Origin: Aradus depressus
Taxonomy: Eukaryota; Arthropoda; Insecta; Hemiptera; Aradidae
Direction of reading: 5' to 3'
NCBI GenBank assembly: GCA_963662175.1
Contig: OY759225.1
Span: forward strand, 310,001-374,000
DNA: 64,000 nt
Shown here: in pieces, positions 56,276 through 64,000 of the stretch
Position numbering within the stretch: the stretch's first letter is position 1
How the letters are laid out: the number at the start of each line of letters is the position of its first letter
The notes under the pieces: model-generated
Database searches by the model: none
Told to the model about the DNA's origin: nothing
The model's input: only the letters and a program-made list of their open reading frames with translations
Translations under genes and position numbers: made by a program

Positions 56276-56785
56276 ATGGCCTCCAACGAAGCGGTTATTG
56301 TTGAGATTCAGTGTTTCCTGAACGATAACTTGGAATATATTTTGAAAGAACTGTCCATTATGGACGTTACCCGCTTTGCTAGTAGACACTGGATATTCAA
56401 ATCCCCTAAACAACCTATTACAAATGTAAAGAGCATAAGATCAAATAGATGGCTTATGAAAAATTACCACAGATTAGAATGGAGTGATGGGGAAACTGAA
56501 TACGAAGAAGTTGAACATATTCTAATGACTACCCTACTGAAATATCGATACATTTTTGTCAAGGGATTGGAAAAGAAGAGGTTTTTATATAATTTACTTA
56601 GACACGAGAATATTGTTAATATGGAATATTATGGTTGCCCAAGAGTTGAAACATTATCTCCTATTTCAGGATCAGAGTGCCTTTTGCATTCAAAGTTCCC
56701 AAACATGTGTACTCATTATAGGGTTCACGTATTAAGAGACTGGATAATGTCCAATTATGATTTTATATTGCTATTCTTTTTTTGA
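56276..56785 (+). CDS. Conserved Polinton protein of unknown function
   Basis: An intact 169-residue frame with its own promoter. Visible features are VIVEIQCFLNDN and LKELSIMD near the N-terminus, YIFVKGLEKKRFLYNLL in the middle, MEYYGCPRVETL, and a C-terminal MCTHYRVHVLRDWI. The spacing of an N-terminal acidic pair, a KGxEKxxxL block and a C-terminal Cys/His block recalls uncharacterised proteins of animal Polintons. A nuclease-like or RNase H-like fold is conceivable, but no catalytic set can be proved here. It could alternatively be a minor capsid component. Confidence 0.7.
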   Translation: MASNEAVIVEIQCFLNDNLEYILKELSIMDVTRFASRHWIFKSPKQPITNVKSIRSNRWLMKNYHRLEWSDGETEYEEVEHILMTTLLKYRYIFVKGLEKKRFLYNLLRHENIVNMEYYGCPRVETLSPISGSECLLHSKFPNMCTHYRVHVLRDWIMSNYDFILLFFF

Positions 56786-57567
56786 GATCATAAAACTATA
56801 GTATTTTTTATTTATTTTGTTTTTGTTTGTATTTTTTTCAAACAAGGAAAATTTTGATTTGATTATTTTGATTTAATTTACCTAATAGAAACGCTTTTCG
56901 TTTTAAAAAAAGTTTATTTGCTATTGTTCTTTTTATTAAATTATATAAAGGTAAAGCTGGTTATTTTGTTGAGGTAGCTTTCATTGGAATGGTGAGGAAA
57001 GCTATAAACGTCTGAAGGTTGTGGGGATGAAGGCTTGGAGAGGCTATTGACGCACGCAGGTCGTATGACTGAAGGTTTGGAGAGGTTATAGACGCCCGCA
57101 GACCATGATTGTGTAAATGCCTGCAGGTTGGGGAAAGTTTTAGACTCACGCAGACAATTTTTTTTTTTTTATTGAAAGCTACTTCAACCATTCCTCCTCG
57201 AAGCACCTTCACCTTAACGCGGTGGGGAGGCTTTCTACTAAGAAAGGTGCTTATATGAATCTAACAATTTAGTTCTGTTTCAGTAAATAAAGAATGTTTT
57301 ACAAAACAAGAACCCATTCATGATGACCAGGTGACTAGAAAGACACTGGACCGATCTCCTAAAAAAACTAGGAGACGGATATAAAATGCAGTATGAGCAA
57401 TGGAAGAATCAAGAAAACATTGAAAATATAATATGAAATTCAATACACAAAACTGTATGTAAATGAGGCTAAATAAAAATCCATATCTACTATTATAAAT
57501 TAAGTGTATTTTCCAATATCCTAAAATTCGTATTCTCTGTGTATATGATGGTGAAGTATGCCTGCAA
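56786..57567. other. Polinton right subterminal non-coding region
   Basis: AT-rich, then two to three degenerate ~65 bp units (GAAGGYTTGGAGAGG, TAGACGCCCGCAG) at 57000-57150. An inverted pair TAGCTTTCA (56975) and TGAAAGCTA (57173) follows, and a CCTTAACGCGGTGGGGAGGCTTT block at 57212-57234 is related to 35577-35600. No gene is seen. Confidence 0.65.
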
Positions 57568-58263
57568 CAACAGGTCTCTACATGCTTGATCATGCAGGTG
57601 CCTGTTCAGGATCACCAAGAGAAATAATCCCCAAATATCTCGACATGTTTGAACATGTAAACAACGACTTAATCCCTATAGATACGAAGGTCATTTCTAA
57701 ACCATGTTAGATATAAAAAAAATAAATAAAAAACAAGAATTCACAAACAAAACCAAAGGACGGCATGCTCGGAATTGAAGATAAATATTTTTTTGCACAT
57801 ATTACTCCAATCGGACAACATATTCAATATGACGAGGTTTGAATTATATTTTTAAATGCAATACTATTCAAGGCACCGAAGGACGGCATGCTCAAAAGTG
57901 TAGGTAGGCGATTTTTCCATCATAATACTCCAGTTTTAAATAATACTGAATACAATGATGATGATGATGATGCTAGGACATGATAAGGTAGGCTACACGA
58001 ATGCAGGGTTCGACATGCTAGATCACGCAAGTGCCTGTTCATGGTCACGAAATCAGTCTCAAAAAATATATAAATCGTTACTTGATATCTGAAAATGTAT
58101 GACGAACGTTATATACCTAGATTTTAGCTCTCTTGAACATCTATGCCACGATAGACGAGGGGTTAGCAAGCCAACCTCCTGTACGGAAGGTGGTGAGTTT
58201 CGAATCCCGTTAGGAATGTTTTTTTTTTTTTTTGTTTTCTTAAGAAGTCACACCTAATTGTTT
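57568..58263. repeat. Polinton right terminal inverted repeat, inner part
   Basis: Reverse complement of 46058 to about 45375. Contains two CCGAAGGACGGCATGCTC-type motifs (57753, 57877), (GAT)n and a tRNA-like segment. It is interrupted by the LINE at 58264 and continues at 63083. Confidence 0.92.
58151..58233 (+). other. tRNA-like sequence with T-run in the right inverted repeat
   Basis: GACGAGGGGTTAGCAAGCC (A-box-like), an arm CCAACCTCC..GGAAGGTGG, GAGTTTCGAATCCCG (B-box-like with one extra T), then T15 that could end Pol III transcription. The acceptor stem is not convincing, so this is not called a tRNA gene. Confidence 0.5.
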
Positions 58264-58794
58264 TAATCTAGTCCCTCAGTCCTCGTCCCAATGTCAACCA
58301 CCTCTTGGCGGACTTTCTTGTTGATTCTTCACATTAAATTAATCGCTTACAATAATTTTCATTTATTTACTTGATTTTTTTTTTTTTTTTTCTTCTGTGG
58401 CTTTAGTGTTTTAAAGTCCTTAGAGGAATAATAATGATAATAAATGTATTTCCGTTAAACCAATACATGTTAATAGGATAGGGTACGTCAAAAGAATTTA
58501 AACATTAAGATAGCTTATAGTGCCCCACCAGCTCCCGAGGTGGAAACACGTACTTATTTTCGTGCTGTCTCGACTTCAAATTGTCTATGATTTTGTGAAT
58601 TATTGTTTTGTTTTGTGCATCACTATCTAGACTTTTGGGATGAATAGTGAGTAACTAACAGTTTCTTTTTGTTTTTTTCTATTTATTAAATTTCGAAATG
58701 TGTAGTGAGTGACGCCGATCCTGTCAAGTCCTGTCTGCCGGGCACTCAAGTGATACTCTATATATGGTTCTGGCTCCATTTCTATCACTGTCAC

Positions 58795-58886
58795 CGTGGA
58801 GTAGGAGCTAGACGTTGTCCCTTCTAACTGGAAGGTACCGAGTTCAAGGCTGCCTCTCGCACTTTTTTTTTTTTTTTTTTTTTTTT
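58795..58886 (+). other. tRNA-like segment and T-run before LINE ORF1
   Basis: TGGAGTAGGAG resembles an A box, CCTTC/GAAGG can pair as an arm, and GAGTTCAAGGC resembles a B box. A T24 run follows at 58863-58886, 32 bp before the ORF1 ATG. It may be a captured Pol III promoter or chance. Confidence 0.4.
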
Positions 58887-58918
58887 GTTAATTATCATTA
58901 CTTTATTTATTTCTAAAA

Positions 58919-60198
58919 ATGGATGTTGTTCAAGACGACAATTCAGGATTCAATGTCGTCAGTAGTAAAGCACGGAAGCGAACCTACAAGAAAGCTTCAG
59001 ATGCAAATAAAACAGGTTCACCCCAAACTAAACAAGCCAAAAACACGGAAGGAGAAACCTCAGAGGATGAAGCCAGCCTTCCCCCTCCCTCCACATCCCA
59101 GCAACCCGCCAACACCCAAGTCCCCAAGCCACCTCCTATCGTTGTGAAGAATATCTCAGACTTCAAAAAGTTCTGCTCCCAGCTAATTAGGACTGTTGGA
59201 GAGGGGACTTTAACGTGCCGCTCCCGTCTCTACGACCTAGTCGTTTACCCCCAAGACAGCGACACCTTCAGAAAGACTGTGAAGCATCTTGAAGACACCG
59301 AGGCTGACTTTCATTGTTATCAGCTTCGGGAAGACAGGTCTTACCGGGTAGTAATAAGAGGACTGCACCATTCAACGCAACCCGATGAGATTAAATCGGC
59401 GCTTTTTCAAAAGCACGGGTTCAGCGTGAAAAACGTTAATAATGTGCGTCATCCTATCTATAAGACACCTCTTCCCCTCTTCTTCGTGGACCTGGCTATA
59501 AGTGAAAAGAGCAAAGAAATATTTAAGTTACAGTATTTACGTACACAAGAATACAGGTCGAGGAACCGCGACGCAGAAAAGATATCCCTCAATGCACAAA
59601 ATGCCAGGAGTATGGCCACACTGACTCTTACTGCCACCATCCCCCCAGATGTGTGAAGTGTCCGGGCAATCATCTTACGGCGGACTGTGCTAAGAAGGAC
59701 CGTATTGAACCCGCGATCTGCGTCCTTTGCGGGGATAACCACCCAGCCAACTACAGGGGTTGCCAGGTCCACAGAGAAATACAAGATCGTATGAAGAAGA
59801 GGCAAGCTGCAGCCAAACCCCCCATGAAGACACCGACGGCTCCTTCACCAGTCCCACCGCCACCATTGAGACCAGTGCCCCAGCTCAGGTTCCAGCCAGC
59901 TGCAGCCCGTCAGCCCAGAGCCACCTCCTCACTTCCCCGGTCCTACGCCCAAGTGGCCAGCCCACCACGAACACAGCCACCTTCTACCTCTCACTACCCA
60001 CCTCCTACCTCTCACTACCCCCAACAGCCAAAAAACCTTCCTCATCCTCTCCCATCCAGCCAGCTCCCTACATCCTCAACCCCTGATGTTATCAGTCACC
60101 TCACCTCCTTTCTCAATGACTTTAAGTCGTTAATCACCCCTCTCATATCGATGTTAAGCCTCCTCGTCTCTAAACTCCTACCCGAATCCTCCCGATGA
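58919..60198 (+). pseudogene. Jockey-like ORF1 (Gag-like RNA-binding protein), one frameshift
   Basis: The ATG at 58919 opens a basic, Ser/Pro-rich N-terminus, then a PRE_C2HC/RRM-like region (YRVVIRGLHHSTQPDEIKSA, LPLFFVDLA). A one-base shift near 59565 diverts the first frame, which ends at 59656. The other frame carries the zinc knuckles CTKCQEYGHTDSYC, CVKCPGNHLTADC and CVLCGDNHPANYRGC, and a Pro-rich tail to TGA 60196-60198. The stop overlaps the ORF2 ATG as ATGA. The protein binds element RNA. Confidence 0.88.
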
Positions 60199-62900
60199 TC
60201 CCTTTAAATTCCTTTCCTCTCCAGATCCTCCTTTGGAATTCGAATGGGCTGTTACCCCATAGACAAGAACTAGAACTACTACTAACTGACAGACATGTAG
60301 ACATCGCTCTCATTACGGAAACCCACTTGACAACCAGCCTGTACTTCAGTATCCCAGGATACCGGAGCTACAGGTCTGACTACCCAGGAGATAGGGCCCG
60401 AGGTGGCGCACTCATCCTTATCAAACAGTCCTTATCCCATCACCTTTTCTCCTCACAGGCTACAGAATCATTCCAAATCGCTACGATCTCCTTGTCACTT
60501 TTTCCCTTCCCTGTCACTATCTCGGCAGTATATTGTACTCCCAGTAAACTCATTCCCCATCACGAGTTCCTCACCCTTTTCCGATCCCTGGGGCCTCGCT
60601 TCATCGTTGGCGGTGACTTCAATGCGAAGCACCACCAGTGGGGAAGCAGAGTTCCAAATTCCCGAGGACGAATCCTAAACGATGTTATTAACACCCAACA
60701 CTATGACATCTACTCCCCCGGCTCTCCCACCTATTGGCCTACTGATCCTAACCGCAACCCAGACCTCGTAGACTTCTTTGTTGGATCTGGCACAGGATCC
60801 TTATTCTCCTCTACCTATTCCTTCCCCGACTTATCCTCAGACCATAGTCCTGTTCTCCTCACCGTTGGTCTAACCCCGTTATCTGTCCCATCAAAGCCTT
60901 CCTTAACTCCCGGCCCAGTGAATTGGGACCTCTTCAGAACCTCCTTAGAAAACCAAATTGACTTAAATGTAATCCTTAAAACTCCTGAGGACTTAGATGA
61001 AGCCGTACAAAAATTCACTAAAGCCATACAGGACTGTGCTTGGAACGCTTCATCTACTCCTACTCCTACAGTTTCAAACCCGAACCCTCCTCTTCCTCGC
61101 CACATCCAACTTCTCCTTTCAGAAAAACGCCGCGCTCGTGCCCTATGGCAACGAACACGGTATCCTTCCGACAAAACTGCCTTCAATAACCTTTCCCGAA
61201 ACCTCAAAATCCAACTTTCACAATTCCGCTCCGAAAATTATAATGAATACCTAGCTTCCCTTTCCACCAAAGATAATTCCCTGTGGTTTGCAACCCGAAA
61301 AATTCTAAAATATAGTCCTTTATCCTATCCCATCAAGCAAAATGGCTCCTGGGTCAGATCCGACGAGGAGAAGGCTCAGCTCTTTGCCTCTCACCTCAAA
61401 AATACGTTCACACCCCATCCTGATTATAACGCCCTTCATACTTCAGAAGTTGAAGAGTTCCTTACCAGTCCTTTGCCTCTCTCTCCTCCGCCAAAGGCCT
61501 TTCATCCCTCTGATGTACAACACATTCTAAATAAAATTCCAATCCGTAAGTCTCCTGGATTTGACCTGATCACAGGGAAAATCCTACGAAACCTTTCCCG
61601 CAAAGCTGTCCTATTCCTCACCCTTATATACAACTCAGTCCTCAGAACTACCTACTTTCCTGTCCAATGGAAGTATTCCATCCTTACTGTTATTCCCAAA
61701 CCCAACAAACCTCTCTCTGATGTCTCTTCCTACCGTCCTATTAGCTTGCTCCCAATCTTCTCTAAAATCCTTGAAAAACTTTTGTTGAAACGTTTTATCC
61801 CAATCCTTGAATCTCAATCCATTTTACCTAAACACCAGTTTGGATTTCGTCCTGAACATTCCACTACCCAACAGTGTTTTCGGGTTGTCGATTGCATATC
61901 TAATGCATTAGAATGCAAGGAGTATTGCACGGGCGCCTTTCTCGACGTGGCGCAAGCCTTTGATCGAGTCTGGCACCCGGGGCTGCTCTTCAAACTGAAA
62001 CACTTCCTTCCCAGTACCTACTACCTCATCCTGAAATCTTACCTTAGTGATCGCCATTTCAAGGTCCGAGTAGGCTCTGAGTACTCAGAACTCATACCTA
62101 TTCGGGCCGGTGTCCCACAGGGTAGCATCCTAGGTCCCATCCTTTACAATACATATACTGCCGACATTCCTATCCATCCTCAGACATTACTGACGACTTA
62201 CGCTGACGACACAGCAATCCTTTCCACCAATCCTGATCCTGCTGTAGCCTCACTCATCCTCCAGGAGCACCTCACTGAAATAGAGAGGTGGTGCAACCTC
62301 TGGAGAATTAAATTAAATGAGCAGAAATGTGTTCAAGTCACATTTACCCTACGCCGTCAATCCTGTCCTCCCGTCATCATTAACAACATCCTGATTCCCT
62401 CTTCAAACCAAGTCCGCTATCTCGGGTTTTACCTAGACAGTAGACTTACGTGGAACCCACATACACGACTTAAACGACAAGAACTGAATCGATGATACGG
62501 ACTGTTACGTCGACTACTTGGACCAAAATCGAAACTGACGACTAACAACAAACTTACGATTTACAAGACCATTATACGTCCAATTTGGATTTACGGACTC
62601 GAACTTTGGGGTACAGCTAAACAATCCAACATCAATCGTATCCAAGCATTCCAGTCCAAACTCCTCCGACGAATTGTCAATGCTCCTTTCTATGTCACCA
62701 ATAAAGTCCTACACAGAGATCTCAGTATTCCCACTGTAAATGAATTAATCAAATCCCGATTCCAATCATTCCACCGAAACCTTTCTTCCCATTCAAATCC
62801 TCTCGCACAAGACCTTTCCTCTCATTCCCATCCTGACAATCCTCCCCGCCGCTTGAACAGGAGGTGGCCTCGCGATCTTCTCTCGGAGGATAGTGAATAA
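60195..62900 (+). pseudogene. Jockey-like ORF2 (endonuclease and reverse transcriptase), one nonsense codon
   Basis: ATG at 60195 overlaps ORF1 by 4 bp. Endonuclease motifs are WNSNGLLPHRQELE, ALITETHL, GGDFNAKHHQWGS and DLSSDHSPVLLTV. Reverse transcriptase motifs are YRPISLLPIFSKILEKLL, FLDVAQAFDRVWH, AGVPQGSILGPILYN and TTYADDTAIL (about 62194-62223). A TGA at 62493-62495 follows LKRQELNR. The same frame then stays open (YGLLRRLLGPKSKL, RPIWIYGLELWG) to TAA 62898-62900, the expected C-terminus. A CGA to TGA change would explain it. The full length of about 901 codons fits the Jockey group, which lacks RNase H. Confidence 0.92.
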
Positions 62901-63021
62901 TGACAATTAACTTTCGAGGGAGTGTCAGCGCTGGCTGGCTTCTCCCATCAAGTGACGTTATATTTTTCTTTTACCACATATTTGCTTATTATGTATATAT
63001 TGTATATAGATTGCAAATAGA

Positions 63022-63074
<53 letters not shown>
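62901..63074 (+). other. LINE 3' untranslated region and poly-A tail
   Basis: Short untranslated stretch with GTGTCAGCGCTGGCTGGC, then GAATAAA followed by an A-run from about 63024. Confidence 0.85.
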
Positions 63075-63079
<5 letters not shown>

Positions 63080-63082
63080 TTT

Positions 63083-64000
63083 CAATATCAATAATAATTT
63101 GATTTCTAGACGCTTGGGAGCGCTAGTGGGCTAATTAAACAAAATTTAGGGGCACAGGCGAGGGGTGGGTTAAAAATTTAAAGTATTGTTTTGAGGGAGA
63201 GCGGAAACTTATTGAGCTGGGGATGTACGGTGGCATTTCAGGTGGCACCTGAAGGTAGCCGATGAAAGCCGAGCGTACCCGATGATAGCCGAGCGTACCC
63301 GAAGATAGCCTTGAAGATAGCCTAGCCAAACGATCGCTGATACTTGTTAACAACATATATCTTTAATAGAACTATAGAAAAATTCAATATTAAAAAAAAA
63401 TTACTGAATAAAACACGCTAAAGGGGAACTATCATCAAGGACAGTTGAGAAAAAATATAAGGATATCGCTATAAATATAACGATATTACAGTAGTTATTG
63501 ACCTGGGAATGTACGATCGTGGGTGATTCGGAGCTGGGGAGAGGTGGGGGGTGATGGGTCACGTGGGTCTAAGGTCATGAGGAGCAACTGGTTCAAAAAA
63601 AAATTTGGGAGGGGGGGGGGACTTATTAAGATTTAGAGGGAGAGCGGAAACGTATTGAAGTTCAAAGGGAGAGTGGAAACTTATTGAGGTTTAGAGGAAG
63701 AGTGGAAACTTATTGAGCTGGGGCTGGACGATGGTGAGTGATTCGGAGCTGGGGAGGGGGGGGGGGGGTGATGGGTCACGTGGGTCTAAGGTCATGAGGA
63801 GCAACTGGTTCAAAAAAAAATTTGGGAGGGGGGGGGGACTTATTAAGATTTAGAGGGAGAGCGGAAACGTATTGAAGTTCAAAGGGAGAGTGGAAACTTA
63901 TTGAGGTTTAGAGGAAGAGTGGAAACTTATTGAGCTGGGGCTGGACGATGGTGAGTGATTCGGAGCTGAGGAGGGGGTGGGAGTGTGGTGGTGGGGGTGA
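63083..64000. repeat. Polinton right terminal inverted repeat, outer part (continues beyond window)
   Basis: Reverse complement of 45350 to 44653. The GTGATGGGTC unit occurs at 63551 and 63768 (217 bp apart), so this arm has one subrepeat more than the left arm. Window end 64000 corresponds to 44653. Confidence 0.92.

Larger units (their letters stand above)
58264..63074 (+). mobile_element. Jockey-like LINE, full-length, inserted in the Polinton right inverted repeat
   Basis: Contains a ~655 bp 5' untranslated region, ORF1, overlapping ORF2, a short 3' untranslated region and a poly-A tail to about 63076. A duplication AATTGTTT flanks it at 58256-58263 and 63075-63082. Removing the insert restores continuity with the left inverted repeat (AAGAAGTC to TTCTAGACGCTTGGGAGCG). 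One frameshift in ORF1 and one nonsense codon in ORF2 disable it. Confidence 0.9.
44584..64000 (+). mobile_element. Polinton/Maverick DNA transposon, nearly complete, right terminus outside window
   Basis: Begins AGTAAGGAAATGG directly at the break in the R1 copy; Polintons start with AG. Inverted repeats of ~1.5 kb flank seven plus-strand genes: DNA polymerase B, packaging ATPase, uncharacterised protein, integrase, protease, major capsid protein and a last uncharacterised protein. Position 64000 pairs with 44653, so about 69 bp of the right end are missing. Without the 4.8 kb LINE and the 0.28 kb SINE the element is about 14.4 kb. Several genes carry frameshifts, so this copy is probably inactive. 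Polintons can encode virion proteins and are viewed as endogenous virus-like elements. Confidence 0.93.

Overview
The window is a transposon-dense stretch of an animal nuclear genome, most likely an arthropod and probably an insect. It carries Polinton/Maverick, Ty3/gypsy, R1-like and Jockey-like elements, short non-autonomous Helitrons with internal minisatellites, tRNA-derived SINEs ending in AACCT repeats, and arthropod-style TATA/initiator promoters. I see no convincing host gene. Every recognisable coding region belongs to a mobile element.

Layout. Positions 1-2428 hold the 5' part of a minus-strand Helitron made of two minisatellites, followed by AT-rich sequence with a SINE (3328-3674). 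A plus-strand Helitron (4431-5863) is fused to the start of another (5864-6164). A 5'-truncated RNase H-bearing LINE (6165-8629) is flanked by 1.35 kb direct duplications (4819-6164 and 8630-9975). A ~460 bp satellite array (10304-13786, resuming 15646-15787) is split by a Helitron (13787-15645). An R1-like LINE with frameshifts follows (ORFs 16224-20565).

A young Ty3/gypsy element (20807-30719, 1127 bp LTRs, CAGT duplication) comes next. Its gag and pol share a frame and are separated by one UGA. It abuts a degenerate Polinton fragment (30724 to about 35650, DNA polymerase B only) that carries a second copy of the first SINE. Two head-to-tail Helitrons (36533-38500, 38501-39644) lead into a second satellite array (39645-43575) and an internally deleted R1-like copy (43576-44583).

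From 44584 to past the window end lies a near-complete Polinton. It has 1.5 kb terminal inverted repeats, then on the plus strand: DNA polymerase B with zinc fingers, packaging ATPase, an uncharacterised conserved protein, integrase with chromodomain, adenain-like protease, double jelly-roll major capsid protein and a last conserved protein. Several genes are broken by frameshifts. A SINE interrupts the polymerase, and a full-length Jockey-like LINE (58264-63074) sits inside the right inverted repeat. The Polinton itself was inserted into the R1-like copy, so the nesting order can be read.

The most striking observation is the Polinton expression layout. Each plus-strand gene has its own TATA box, and in six of seven cases the initiator A lies exactly 32 nt downstream of the first T of the TATA box. 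For three genes the preceding gene's TAA stop codon is embedded inside the next gene's TATAAATA box. A second observation is a ~20 bp motif (GAGCAYGYCGTCCTTCGG) shared by the SINE, the satellites and the Polinton inverted repeats.
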